Source: JADLHS01 sp964561105
GTDB taxonomy: Bacteria; Verrucomicrobiota; Verrucomicrobiia; Limisphaerales; JADLHS01
NCBI GenBank assembly: GCA_964561105.1
Contig: CAZLOH010000016.1
Coordinates: forward strand, 26,097-90,096
DNA length: 64,000 nucleotides
Direction of reading: 5' to 3'
The position numbers were made by a program, and so were the translations under genes. Within the stretch, counting starts at the first letter, position 1, and each line of letters opens with the position of its first letter. The notes under the pieces are model-generated. The model saw only the letters and a program-made list of their open reading frames with translations. It did no database searches and had not been told where the DNA came from. Positions 36,503 to 46,479 of this stretch are shown here, piece by piece.

Positions 36503-37345
36503 TTACGCCGCGCGAGCCTTGCGGACAAACCGGAACATGCTCGCCCCAAACGGCAACAGCAGCAATGCACCCGCGATCACGGTCGTGGGTTCGGGAACGA
36601 CCGTCAATTGAGCGTTGTCAAAGGCAAGCGTGGAGAATTGATTGTAATCAAACCACCCATAGCGATTGCCGCCGATTCCAGAGATCAGGTCCAAGGGATC
36701 ACTCAGGGTCCATTTGTTCACGAGTAAACTGGATGAGTCGAAGATGCTCAAATCTACGGCCAGCACTCCTGCATTCTCGTAAAAATGATGTTCAAACGTG
36801 TACCAACCTGTAGTGGAGATGGCGATAGGTGCGTGGCCAGGATCCTTTGCATACGCGCTGCCGGGCTGGCTGTTGTTGCCCGCGCTGATCACGAAACGAG
36901 ACGTGTTTGCACCCGGACCGGTGGCGTCATTGTAAAACCCCGCATTGAAGATAAAGTCACGGTGGAATGTGCCAGAGTTATTGTTGATCGCCGAATCAAA
37001 GTCAAAGCGCGTGTTATTGGCCCAGCCGCCACCGACGTTGAGATAGATGTCCACTGAGGTCCAGTATTCCTTAAATGCTGTGGGCACGGCGTTGCCTGCG
37101 CCGTAGTTGTAGCCGCCCCAATTGCCAGCCGAGCCGGAGGCGGAACTCTCTGCATGGTAGCTGCCGGAAGCCGAAGTGATCCCGTTGTTTCCGGAGGCGA
37201 CCCGGGTTGCGTCAAGGCCGCTGCCGAAAACATTCCAGCCGGCCGTATCCGTCTCGAAGCCGTTGGAATATAATATCGTTGCCTGCACAGTCCACGCCGA
37301 GGCAATCATCGTGGCCACCGCCAATACTTTAGAGTTTAGTCTCAT
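36503..37345 (-). CDS. PEP-CTERM sorting-domain protein
   Basis: This 280-residue exported protein has an N-terminal signal (MRLNSKVLAVATMIASAW) and a C-terminal PEP-CTERM anchor: VPEP, a hydrophobic helix (VIAGALLLLPFGASMF) and a basic end (RFVRKARAA). PEP-CTERM proteins are processed by an exosortase and reach the envelope or biofilm matrix. The mature part is rich in Gly, Asn, Ser and aromatic residues (FETDTAGWNVFGSGLDATRV, then AFKEYWTSVDIYLNVGGGW), like a lectin-type beta sandwich. ATG 37345 is set by the signal peptide. Confidence 0.85.
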   Translation of the reverse strand: MRLNSKVLAVATMIASAWTVQATILYSNGFETDTAGWNVFGSGLDATRVASGNNGITSASGSYHAESSASGSAGNWGGYNYGAGNAVPTAFKEYWTSVDIYLNVGGGWANNTRFDFDSAINNNSGTFHRDFIFNAGFYNDATGPGANTSRFVISAGNNSQPGSAYAKDPGHAPIAISTTGWYTFEHHFYENAGVLAVDLSIFDSSSLLVNKWTLSDPLDLISGIGGNRYGWFDYNQFSTLAFDNAQLTVVPEPTTVIAGALLLLPFGASMFRFVRKARAA

Positions 37346-37658
37346 GATACATTTTTGATTCTGATCTCCGGCGTAGCCGAATCTCTGACTCACCCTGAAG
37401 TCAAAAACTTCGCCTTCGCGCGAACGGTCTGGTTGAACGATCTGGTTTATACCGACGCGCATCTTATCGTGATGACCGCAGTTGATCTATACCTGTATCG
37501 GACATGTGTACTCACTTTTGGGACATGGCGTACCGACCCTTGGCAAGCTCGAGTTCTCGAGCAAACCGTCGGATAGGCCAAGACCAACCCGAGGAAATCA
37601 CCACCCAACACAACGATGTGGCGTCGTGACGGGCAAGGCAGATTGCGCCCGGCCACCT
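37346..37658. other. intergenic region between PEP-CTERM and CotH/LTD genes
   Basis: No gene is supported in these 313 bases. They should contain the promoter of the PEP-CTERM gene and the end of the giant-protein transcript. A palindrome CTCGAGTTCTCGAG (about 37550-37563) is visible. Confidence 0.4.
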
Positions 37659-40600
37659 TTACAACCGGAGGCGGAAGAATTTTTTTGCACCCGAGTAGGG
37701 CACGATGTAGGGCGAGGCGGTGTTCACGTCCAGGTAGGGGCCGGTGACTTCGTCCGCCGCCTGCAAGGTGCCGCGCGACCAGGTGAGTGTCATCTGGCCC
37801 GCGCCCGTCGCAACGGAAATCGTCGGGGGAAGGTACACCGTCACGGCAAAGGTCTGTTGCGCGCTGAGGTTGGGCACGCCATCGTCAGTGACGATCACGG
37901 TCATGGAGTTGGTGGCGGGGGCCGCCGTTGGCGTCCAGGTGAGCAGGCCGCTCTGGGAATTGATCACCGCGCCCGCCGGCGCGTCCGCTCCCAGACTGTA
38001 GGTCAGGGTCTGCGCCGGCACATCGGCGTCGGTGGCGCTGGCCGTCAGGTTGAGCGTCTGGCCCAGGGTCAACGCTTGCGGTGCAATCGCGGCCAGCACC
38101 GGCGCGGTGTTGGGCAGGAAGTTGGCCGCGCCCGGCGTGGGCGTGGTCATGGGGAATATGTTCGCCGCTCCATCGGGATAGCGGCCTTCAGCCACGTCGC
38201 TGGCCTGCGCGGCAAACGTGACGGCGTCAATGGTGGTGCCGTCCGCCGCGAACAGGCCGATGGCTTCGCCGCCTTTGCTCAACGAGAAGTTCACGTGCAG
38301 GTCCGCCCGATTGGTGTTGTTTTGGTTCGATTCGTTGTCCGCCCAGACCAGCAGATGGCCCTGGGGCGGCACGATGTATTGGCCGTTGGCCGGGATGAGG
38401 AATTTGGTCGGGTTGGCCAGGTCGTCGGTCAGATAATAGCCGCCCACATCCGCCGCGTTCGGACCGGGATTGTAGAGTTCGAACCAGTCTTCGTAATTCC
38501 CATCCGCCGGGTCCGCCAGCGTGTGCGTGTTGTCCGCCAGCCATTCATTGATGAACATCGTGAGCGGCGGCGACGCGGGATTGTTGGTGGCGCCGGGCGT
38601 GGTGAAGAACAACGGGGTGCGATAAAACGGCTGCGCATCCGGCGCGTCACCGTAGCTCCAGTTGGCCGGAAGGTTGGTGTAATTGAGGTAATCCACGAGC
38701 TGCGGCTGGCCGCCAACCAGGCGGGACAGCGCCACGCGGCCCGCCCCGGACGCGAGGCGAAAATTCGTGTGCGGCGAGCCGGCGACCGTCTGCCCCGGCT
38801 GGTTGTCGCACCAGACCACGCGGAATGTCCCCGGCGAAACGACTTCACCGGCGGGGAAAGCCCATTTCGTGAGGTTGCCGTAATCGTCGCTCAAATAATA
38901 GCCATCCAGGCTCAACGCACTGGCGCCGGGATTGAACAACTCGAGCCACGGATCATGCTGGCCCGCGTTGTCGAGCGGCCCGGTGAGATTGTCCGCCTGG
39001 GCTTCGTTGAGCCACAACGTCGGGAACGCCGACAGGGAGGCGCTGACGGAATTAACCGCTCCCGGGGTGGCGGGTGAAACGGCGCCTTGACCGATGGCCC
39101 AATTGGCCACGCGCGCGTTGTCTTGCAGCGGGGCCACAAGTTGCAGCGAGGTGCCCGGTGCGACGGCCGGCCACGGCGCGGCCGGTTCGTAACGCACGCG
39201 GTCCACGACGGTGGCGGGCGTTCCGGGCGCGAGCAGGCTGAGCGTTTCGCCATCCGACTGAAGCTGGCCGCCGAATTGATCAAACACCGGAAGGCCCGGG
39301 CCGTAGGCGGTGTTGAACGCCGTGCGGTCTTTCGCCAGCACCAGGAAACCCTGCGGCGCGATGAACGAGCCGCCCGGGAAGGTGTAGCCCAGCCCGTTCA
39401 CTTCCCAGCCGGAGAGGTCAAAGGTGTAACTGCTCGAGGTGTTGAACAACTCGACGTACTCCGCGCCGGGCACGGCCGGCGTGTACATGATCTCGTTGAT
39501 GACCACGGCATCCACCGGCGAGGGCACGGGGCCGCCGTAATTCACCGAAGCGCTGCCACTCGAACCGGCGATCGGCTGACCGCTCACGTCCAGCGCCGCC
39601 ACGTTGATCAAGTTGTTCCCGGCGTGCAGCGGCACCGTCGCCGTCCAGGTGTTGACGCCCGTCCAACGAACCGTCCAGGGCGTGCCGTTGACCGAGATCG
39701 TCCCGACCGTGACCGGAGCCGTGCCCGTGATGACGCCCACGCCGTTGTTTACCGTGACGGTCGGGTTCACGGTGAAGGTGGCGGCGACGGTCGCGAGTTG
39801 GGATTGCAAAAAGGTGCGGCGCTGGCTGAACCAAGTCTTCACGGCGGTGGGCGCGGTCAACGCCTGGCCGTCGCACCAGACAATCCCATTGGCGAGCAGC
39901 GACTGGTATTTGGCGTCCATCACGGCATTGCAATTCGCGGCGGCCAGCGGGCCGTTGACGGCGTCAGCAATGGCCCGCCAATACGCCCGCGCGAAGGGCG
40001 GAAAAGCGTACATCGTGGCGATGGTGGGATCTTCGGAGTTGAAGAGCGGCGCCGAACCAGGCCCGTAGCTGCCGGAATAACTCGCCGCCGCCAGCATCAG
40101 CCAGTCGAGGTCGAACATGTAGAGCTGCCATTTCCCCGAATCCGATTTGTAGGCATACATGTTCTTCCCGATCTGATGCCCGTAGGCGTCGAAGTTCACG
40201 ATGATGTGTTCGGTGGCGAAAATCCGCATCCATTCCTCCACATCCACCACGCCCAAGGTCGCCGAGGTGTACGGCTCGGGCGCGGGCGCATTGAGCGCAT
40301 CCACAAGCGCGAAGATGCCCGTGAAATCATTCACGGAATCGCTGGCGCGGGGCGAAAAGTTCCAACGATACTTCTCGCGCTTCTTCACGCCACCAGTGGT
40401 GGTGAAGTTTTGCAGGCGCGGCTGCGGATCCGCTGCCAACGAGCCGTTGTCCTTGAACTCGAAGGCACGATCAATTTTGAACAATTTCCCATCGGGATCC
40501 GCCGCTTCCCATTGGTCGAGAAAACCACCGGAAGGCTGTTGCACGGCTTCAAAGACCGCATGGCGCGCGTCGTCGGTGACGCCATTGACGTGCAGCCGGA

Positions 40601-43600
40601 TGGTGTAGCGGTGACTGAACGGAAGGTTCAAGCGGTCGGCGATCCAATAACCCATCTGCTCCTGCAGGGCGGTGGTCTCATTGCCATGCCCGCCGGGCCA
40701 GTCGAGGACCAGCGCCGTTTCACCCAGGAACAAATCGTCCTTGGGCAGGGCGACCGTGTATCCGCAGCGCCCGGCCGTGGGACTGCTGTAACCGGGCGAG
40801 ATGTACGGGCTGCCCGCGTAGAGCGCCGTGGCGTTGTAGATGGCGCGTTCGTTGCCGAGCACGAAGGTGATGTCCAGCGGCGTGTTGTCGAGTTTGCTCC
40901 GGCTGGTCCAGGTGTTGAGCGTGGCCTGTGTCATCCAGAGGCGATAGACGGGGAAATTTCCCGTGGGCTGGCTTTCGCCCACGCGCACGAGACATTCGCG
41001 CGTGGGGGCGTCGTTCGGAAAAGTAGCGGTGGCCGGGGGTGTAAAAGCATCGGCGGCCTGCACGTAAAAGGCAACCAACGTCCCGCTGCTCTGGCCGGGG
41101 ATTGTAGCGGTGAAGAGGCCGTCGCCGGCGACGGCGTCACCCGCCGTGCCGGTGTCATTCATGGTCACGCTGGAATATGTCGCGCTGGGATCGAGGCGAT
41201 ATTTCAACGTCAGCGACGACAGGCCATCCGAATCCTGCGCGCGGGCGGTGACGAGGAATGCCTGGCCCGCCGCCGGCAGCACGGGGGAATGAGTCACTTC
41301 GGTGATGGCCGGCGCGGCGTTGGCGACCGACCGGCTGTTGGGCGCGCCGGGCGTGCCCGGATGGACCGGCAGCGCCATCTTCCCGGCGCACTCGAGCCAG
41401 TTGCCCCGCAACCGCAGGAGAATGTCGGGTGAACCTTTGAGCCAGCGCACGGCGGCCTGAAGGGTGACGTTGGCGGTGCCGGACGCGAGCGCGGAGGTGA
41501 GCGGAGTGCGGATGCGATTGACCTGGTTGTCCCCGCGTTCAATGGCGCGCACGTGGTAGGACTGGTTGCCGGTGAAACCTTCGCTGGTTTCGAGACCGGA
41601 CGGCGACTCGGTACCCTCCGCCGTCCAGCCGCTCGCGCCGGATTCAAACGTCGAGTTGGCGATCCGATTCGCGCCGCCCGACACCACCTGCACGTCGTCA
41701 ATCAGACATTCGCCGGAGTCCTGAAGCAACACCTGCAACTGGTCGGCGCTCACGTTGCCGTTATCAATCGTGCCCGTCGCCGAGATGACGGACCACGGCG
41801 CCTTCTGCGTCTCGTCGCTGTCGGCCCAGTTGGATGGCAGGCGATGGTTGCTGCGCGGGTCCACCAGTTCGAGACTGCTGCCGCCGCCGTCCGCCCAGCG
41901 CGGCCAGCGCCCGCCCGTGCCATAGGTCACCTCGTCCACCACGATGTCGAAATAATTTGTCGTCAGCACGCTCCCGTTGGTGCTGACGCTCGAATCCGGC
42001 ATCCGCAACGCGATGCGCTCGCCGCTGCCCGAGAGTTTGCCGCTGAAATTCCCGAGCGTGTTGGCCGCCGTGAGATTGGGATACTGGGCGCGCAGCCCCG
42101 TCGCGTTCTTCGCCACGACCAGGTAACTGTGCGCGGCCAGGAGCGTGTTGCTGGGAAAGGTGAAGCTCACGCCGTCGCTCAAGCTCCAGCCGCCCAGGTT
42201 CACGGCGGCGGCGCTTTGATTGTAAAGCTCCACGTATTCATCGTCGTCGTTTCCGCTGATCGGGTGGTACATCAATTCGTTGATGACCACGTCGCTGACG
42301 CGAATCGCCGCGTTGTGAGCGCCCGGGGTTGTGGTCGCCAGCCGGTAAAACTGATCCGCGCCGTCCGGGAAGCGACCCGTGGCCACGCCGTTTTCCTGGC
42401 CGCCAAACGGCACCGCGTCCAGCACCCGGGAGCCCGTGGCGTTCTTGAAATAGATGGTTTCGCCGGACGCGGACAGCGCGAAGCCCATCGTGGTTTCGGT
42501 GAACGAGCGGAAGCCGCCCGGTGAAATGGTGATGCCGGCGGGGATCACGTATTTGTTTGTGGCGGCGTCATCCGTCAACACGCAGCCGGCGAGATCCACG
42601 GTTTGCGCGCTGTGATTGTACAGCTCAATGTAATCCTGCTCGGGATAATCGGTGTGGGCGAGGAACTCGTTGATGACGACCGCGCGCAGCGGATCGGGCG
42701 TGACCGGGTCCAGCCGGCCGGGTGAACCGCCGACCGCATCGCTGGCGCTCCATGCCGCCGGATTGTTCTCGCCGCGGGATGGGCGTGCCAGCACCAGCGA
42801 ATGACCCGCGCCATCGGCCGCCACCGGCCATGGCGCGCTGTCGCCATAATCCACCTGCAACATCACGCCTCCGGCCTGGTTCAACAATTCAACCGTGCCG
42901 CCATTGTTGGGCAGGCTGTTGGTGAACGGACCGAGCACGCCGCCGAGGCCGTAAACATTCTGCAAATCCGTCGGCGATTTTGCCACCACCAGAAAACCAC
43001 CGCCGGCAATCGTCGTGCCGGGTGGAAACGTGAAGCCGGCGCTGCCCTGGAGTTGATAGCCGCTCAGGTCCTGCGGTTCGCCGCGCGAGTTGAAGATTTC
43101 CACAAATTCCAGGGCGCTGTTTGTGGGATGATACATCATTTCGGAGATCACCAGACTGGTGCGGCGGCTGCATTGGCCGAGCGGCTCGAACGTCAGCGGG
43201 CCGTTCACCCCCGCGCCCGTCACGTTCCCATAGTCGCGGAAGGCGGCGGTGGCGAGCTGGCTGGGATTGTGGCTCGACACCGCGAAGCCAAAGTAAATCG
43301 TCGCGGGCAGCGGGAGCGTGGCCGTGCCGAGTTGCGTCCAGTTTTGACCGTCGAAACCGGCAAAACCGGTGAAAACATTTCCCGCGCGTTTCAAACGCAA
43401 CCACGAGTTCGGATAGTTCGCCGGGAACGAGCCGGACAAGGTGGTCACGCCGTTGCTCGCGCCGCGCGCCTGAAAATAGCAGCCGCTGATCGTGGGCGTG
43501 GCCAGCACGCTCGCGCCGCGCGCGCCGGGCGTGAGACTTTCGCGGGCGACCAGGCCGGCTTCCGACCACGCATCGGCCTGCGTCAAGGAATCGAGCCGCA

Positions 43601-45032
43601 CCTTGACGTCGAAATCGCCGGTGCGCTGGGTCTGGCTGAACTGGAATTGATCGCTGGTGCCGCCCAGGTCCGCGCCGCCGCCGGAAATGTTCAATCCGTT
43701 GCCGGCCGGGGTCTGCCCGCCGGATGGCGTGGGGGAGCCGATGGCGGTGGGGGCATAAATCCCGGCGGTAAAGGTCGCTTGCGAATTGTTGGTAATGACA
43801 TTCGCGGCGCTGGATTGGTCCTGCACATTATTCACGGTCAACGTGTAGGTCGCGCCATCCGTCAGCGTGGCGACCGTGAGCAGGACATTGGTTTGGCTCG
43901 CATCCAGGGCGGCGTTGCTGATGGCATGGTTGCCATCGAAACCGGTCACGGCATAGTTGTTCACGTTGTTGGCGGTGGCGGGCGTGAGGCGCTCGGAGAA
44001 ACTGACCAGGACCTGCGTCAATCCGGCCGGTTGCGCGCCGAGCAACACCGGGCGAACGATGTCCGCGATGACGGTGAGCGTCGCCGGACTGCTGGTCACC
44101 ACCTGGCTGACGCTGTTGACCACATTCGACGCCACCAACCGGAACACGGCGGATTGATCGGCCAGGGCCACGGTGAAGGTGTAACTGGCCGCGGTCGCGC
44201 CCGGGATCGGCACACCGTTGCGCAGCCATTGCAGCGTGGGGAACGGATTGCCGGCGGGCGTGGCGCTGAAGGTGGCCGGGGTCGCTTCCAGCGCCGTCAC
44301 ATTGGTCGGTCCGCCACTGATCGTCGCGGGCAACTGCGGGGCGACCTCGCCACTGACCGCGTAGATGCCCGTCGCGCCGGCCCCGGACGCCTGGTTGAAC
44401 GTGATGCTGGCCAGCGGCTTGTTCGTCGCACCCAGCAATGTGGCCAGGTCCAGGGTGGTCTGGTAAAAGCGCGGATTGTCGGGCGCGCCACTCGTGCCGC
44501 CGTTGCTCAGACTGATCCGTTCCATGCCTTGCAACGCAAAGCCGGGATTGAAGAACCAGTCCTGCGCGTTGTAACTCGTGGTGAAGGTGGAACCGTCGCT
44601 GAAGTGCAGGGTCAAATCCGGTGTGCCGCCGCCGCTGGAGGAATTGGCGATGACGGCGATGCGGCTGAACGTCCGCGGCGTCGCCAGGGTCAACGTGCCG
44701 ACACTGCTGCCCGTGGCCGTGCTGAGCACCAGCGCATTGTTGCCCGTGTACGGCTGGAACTGAAAAGTCGTGCCGTCACCGACGGCGCTGGTGAAGCTGC
44801 CGCCCACCGGCAGGCCATAGCCGGTGCCGGCCAGTCCGGCCTCGTAGAACGCCAGGCCTTCACCCGGCTTCAACTCCACCGCGTAGCTGCCATAGGGCGG
44901 GCCGGAGGCGGTGCGCTCAATGACCACATCGAGATTATATCCGGACACCGGAACGGGAGTCATGTCCGCGGCGGAACCAACCGAAAGCAAGCCCAGCAGA
45001 AACAAACCCGGTACGACAAACGACAGCTTCAT
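37659..45032 (-). CDS. giant secreted protein with CotH kinase and six lamin-tail domains
   Basis: This 2457-residue protein has a Sec signal (LSFVVPGLFLLGLLSVGSA). Six lamin-tail (LTD) modules are recognised by openings such as LVISEMMYHPTNSALEFVEI, VVINEFLAHTDYPEQDYIEL, VVINELMYHPISGNDDDEYV, VVINEIMYTPAVPGAEYVEL, LWLNEAQADNLTGPLDNAGQ and MFINEWLADNTHTLADPADG. A CotH-like kinase domain lies between the third and fourth (YRLWMTQATLNTWTSRSKLD, GYTVALPKDDLFLGETALVL, VNFDAYGHQIGKNMYAYKSD, MFDLDWLML). Ig-like and cadherin-like repeats occur near both ends. CotH phosphorylates spore-coat proteins; here I infer an extracellular protein kinase on a cell-surface scaffold. ATG 45032 is set by the signal peptide. 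Confidence 0.85.
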   Translation of the reverse strand: MKLSFVVPGLFLLGLLSVGSAADMTPVPVSGYNLDVVIERTASGPPYGSYAVELKPGEGLAFYEAGLAGTGYGLPVGGSFTSAVGDGTTFQFQPYTGNNALVLSTATGSSVGTLTLATPRTFSRIAVIANSSSGGGTPDLTLHFSDGSTFTTSYNAQDWFFNPGFALQGMERISLSNGGTSGAPDNPRFYQTTLDLATLLGATNKPLASITFNQASGAGATGIYAVSGEVAPQLPATISGGPTNVTALEATPATFSATPAGNPFPTLQWLRNGVPIPGATAASYTFTVALADQSAVFRLVASNVVNSVSQVVTSSPATLTVIADIVRPVLLGAQPAGLTQVLVSFSERLTPATANNVNNYAVTGFDGNHAISNAALDASQTNVLLTVATLTDGATYTLTVNNVQDQSSAANVITNNSQATFTAGIYAPTAIGSPTPSGGQTPAGNGLNISGGGADLGGTSDQFQFSQTQRTGDFDVKVRLDSLTQADAWSEAGLVARESLTPGARGASVLATPTISGCYFQARGASNGVTTLSGSFPANYPNSWLRLKRAGNVFTGFAGFDGQNWTQLGTATLPLPATIYFGFAVSSHNPSQLATAAFRDYGNVTGAGVNGPLTFEPLGQCSRRTSLVISEMMYHPTNSALEFVEIFNSRGEPQDLSGYQLQGSAGFTFPPGTTIAGGGFLVVAKSPTDLQNVYGLGGVLGPFTNSLPNNGGTVELLNQAGGVMLQVDYGDSAPWPVAADGAGHSLVLARPSRGENNPAAWSASDAVGGSPGRLDPVTPDPLRAVVINEFLAHTDYPEQDYIELYNHSAQTVDLAGCVLTDDAATNKYVIPAGITISPGGFRSFTETTMGFALSASGETIYFKNATGSRVLDAVPFGGQENGVATGRFPDGADQFYRLATTTPGAHNAAIRVSDVVINELMYHPISGNDDDEYVELYNQSAAAVNLGGWSLSDGVSFTFPSNTLLAAHSYLVVAKNATGLRAQYPNLTAANTLGNFSGKLSGSGERIALRMPDSSVSTNGSVLTTNYFDIVVDEVTYGTGGRWPRWADGGGSSLELVDPRSNHRLPSNWADSDETQKAPWSVISATGTIDNGNVSADQLQVLLQDSGECLIDDVQVVSGGANRIANSTFESGASGWTAEGTESPSGLETSEGFTGNQSYHVRAIERGDNQVNRIRTPLTSALASGTANVTLQAAVRWLKGSPDILLRLRGNWLECAGKMALPVHPGTPGAPNSRSVANAAPAITEVTHSPVLPAAGQAFLVTARAQDSDGLSSLTLKYRLDPSATYSSVTMNDTGTAGDAVAGDGLFTATIPGQSSGTLVAFYVQAADAFTPPATATFPNDAPTRECLVRVGESQPTGNFPVYRLWMTQATLNTWTSRSKLDNTPLDITFVLGNERAIYNATALYAGSPYISPGYSSPTAGRCGYTVALPKDDLFLGETALVLDWPGGHGNETTALQEQMGYWIADRLNLPFSHRYTIRLHVNGVTDDARHAVFEAVQQPSGGFLDQWEAADPDGKLFKIDRAFEFKDNGSLAADPQPRLQNFTTTGGVKKREKYRWNFSPRASDSVNDFTGIFALVDALNAPAPEPYTSATLGVVDVEEWMRIFATEHIIVNFDAYGHQIGKNMYAYKSDSGKWQLYMFDLDWLMLAAASYSGSYGPGSAPLFNSEDPTIATMYAFPPFARAYWRAIADAVNGPLAAANCNAVMDAKYQSLLANGIVWCDGQALTAPTAVKTWFSQRRTFLQSQLATVAATFTVNPTVTVNNGVGVITGTAPVTVGTISVNGTPWTVRWTGVNTWTATVPLHAGNNLINVAALDVSGQPIAGSSGSASVNYGGPVPSPVDAVVINEIMYTPAVPGAEYVELFNTSSSYTFDLSGWEVNGLGYTFPGGSFIAPQGFLVLAKDRTAFNTAYGPGLPVFDQFGGQLQSDGETLSLLAPGTPATVVDRVRYEPAAPWPAVAPGTSLQLVAPLQDNARVANWAIGQGAVSPATPGAVNSVSASLSAFPTLWLNEAQADNLTGPLDNAGQHDPWLELFNPGASALSLDGYYLSDDYGNLTKWAFPAGEVVSPGTFRVVWCDNQPGQTVAGSPHTNFRLASGAGRVALSRLVGGQPQLVDYLNYTNLPANWSYGDAPDAQPFYRTPLFFTTPGATNNPASPPLTMFINEWLADNTHTLADPADGNYEDWFELYNPGPNAADVGGYYLTDDLANPTKFLIPANGQYIVPPQGHLLVWADNESNQNNTNRADLHVNFSLSKGGEAIGLFAADGTTIDAVTFAAQASDVAEGRYPDGAANIFPMTTPTPGAANFLPNTAPVLAAIAPQALTLGQTLNLTASATDADVPAQTLTYSLGADAPAGAVINSQSGLLTWTPTAAPATNSMTVIVTDDGVPNLSAQQTFAVTVYLPPTISVATGAGQMTLTWSRGTLQAADEVTGPYLDVNTASPYIVPYSGAKKFFRLRL

Positions 45033-45111
45033 GGTGGCATAGTTAAGCAGATGGAGCGGCAATTCGCCACTTTTTGTTTGTGGAACCGGGCGCATCTCAG
45101 TTTCTTGCCGC

Positions 45112-45268
45112 CTCTCATTAGCACCCGGCTTCAGCCGGGTGAAAAGCGTCAGCCAGACGAAGAAACGGTTTTAGCCGTTTCGTCTGGCCGACCGAGGGGG
45201 AAGCCGTTGAAACGGCTTAGCCCCATGCCCGTCACCATCACCCGGCTGAAGCCGGGTGCTAATGAGAG
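45112..45268. repeat. four-hairpin palindromic element, type A copy 2
   Basis: Perfect 30-base inverted ends (45112-45141 and 45239-45268) run CTCTCATTAGCACCCGGC. The end hairpins are CACCCGGC-TTCA-GCCGGGTG and CACCCGGC-TGAA-GCCGGGTG. Inner hairpins are AACGG-TTTTA-CCGTT-like and AAGCCGT-TGAA-ACGGCTT. It has the same plan, boundary (TCATTA) and loops as 29663-29809, but stem bases differ in a paired way. Confidence 0.85.
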
Positions 45269-45504
45269 AGAAGCACCACGGCAATAGACTGGGATACGCC
45301 CGACTTCAAGGCGTACTCATTTTCTTGCGTCCATATCGGAATCCGGGAGCACAGTCGCCGCCGCGCGTGGTTCGGTCGTGTCCCGTTGCCGGAGCAGTGC
45401 GTCATTGTGTCACCGGGCGGTGAGAATCGCGCGGAGGGCGCGCTTGGATGCGGCGGACGAGGTGTCCACCGCCGCACGCAGGGACGCGTGCGCTCCCGGT
45501 TGCG

Positions 45505-45538
45505 AAAAAACGAAGGCCGGGCAAACAGCCCGGCCTTC
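45505..45538 (-). terminator. rho-independent terminator of prepilin-like gene
   Basis: An 11-bp stem, GAAGGCCGGGC / GCCCGGCCTTC with loop AAACA (45512-45538), is followed on the minus strand by a run of six T (45505-45510). It lies 27 bases beyond the stop of the minus-strand gene at 45565. Confidence 0.85.
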
Positions 45539-45564
45539 AAGGCGAATGGCTTATCGGTAGCAAC

Positions 45565-46479
45565 TCACCGAGAAGACGTGTGATCGTGCATCCACTGCCA
45601 GTCCACACTGCCGGGAACGGCTTTTCGCGAAACATTGCCATTGTAAACTTTCGTCCGCGAATCCTTCCACTTGTGAATTTCGGAGTGTCCGTCGGCAAAG
45701 GCAAAGCCGCAGGCCATGTTGTGGTAGGTGCCCGGCCAGTCAATCCACTCGGCAGTATTCATCCCAAAACCGAAACCGGCATCGTTCAGGCTGTAATTAT
45801 CTTCGTCAAGATACACCCAGATGGTGGATGCTCCGGAAGCGCCAACGAAAGAGCTCGTCTTGCCAAACGTCCGGTAAGGCCGGCCACTCACGTGTCCATG
45901 ATTGTTATCGAGCCACGGACCGTTGACCGCCGCCGTCGGCGCGCCACTATGACCACCGCCACGAAGGAACGCCGCGCAAGCAGTCCCAACCGCCTGGTTC
46001 ATGGAAAAGGTTCGCGCCGCATCCACCGTCTTGCCTGCCATCGAGGGGTCGGTTCCTTGATAGCGGCCTGTGCGCCGGTCCGCCGGGCATTTGAAAATAG
46101 TCACGTTCGCTCCGATATAAGGTGCCAAAAGGGATGTGGCCGAGTCGCGGAGGATGGTGCTATTGAATTCTTGCGCGCCACCGCGTCCCGCCTGACCGGG
46201 ACACCAATTGTGACCCGGAGTAGTGTTCCCATCGTCCGGATTGGGGGGCAGCAAATCATGCATGTCGTTCGAATACAGGTGGGTGGCCAGCATCATTTGT
46301 TTACCGTTGTTCAGGCAATAAACATTCTGCGCCTTCGACTTGGCCTTGGCCAGGGCTGGCAAGAGCATGGCGGCGAGAATGGCAATGATCGCGATCACGA
46401 CCAGCAATTCGATGAGGGTGAATGCGCCAGCCTGCGGAGGGCGGCCGGAGTTGGCGTTGGAGGACGCGGTGTGTTTCAT
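45565..46479 (-). CDS. prepilin-like exported protein (H-X9-DG family)
   Basis: This protein of about 304 residues carries a type IV pilin/pseudopilin leader, with cleavage before FTLIELLVVIAIIAILAAML, and a C-terminal H-X9-DG motif (H-NMACGFAFA-DG, about residue 265). Such proteins are very abundant in Planctomycetes and Verrucomicrobia and probably assemble through a type II secretion-like system; their function is unknown. Central Cys residues (NWCPGQAG, IFKCPADRR) suggest a disulfide. ATG 46479; a GTG at 46491 is possible. It is followed by a strong terminator. Confidence 0.85.
   Translation of the reverse strand: MKHTASSNANSGRPPQAGAFTLIELLVVIAIIAILAAMLLPALAKAKSKAQNVYCLNNGKQMMLATHLYSNDMHDLLPPNPDDGNTTPGHNWCPGQAGRGGAQEFNSTILRDSATSLLAPYIGANVTIFKCPADRRTGRYQGTDPSMAGKTVDAARTFSMNQAVGTACAAFLRGGGHSGAPTAAVNGPWLDNNHGHVSGRPYRTFGKTSSFVGASGASTIWVYLDEDNYSLNDAGFGFGMNTAEWIDWPGTYHNMACGFAFADGHSEIHKWKDSRTKVYNGNVSRKAVPGSVDWQWMHDHTSSR

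Larger units (their letters stand above)
45033..45564. other. intergenic region with A-type element and terminator
   Basis: No gene is supported. It holds the 157-base element at 45112-45268 and the terminator at 45505-45538, both listed separately. The rest is unremarkable GC-rich sequence. Confidence 0.5.

Noticed and set aside
37482..45287. Several long plus-strand frames opposite the CotH/LTD gene
   Set aside because: All are shadows of one continuous minus-strand gene with clear domains and a signal peptide.
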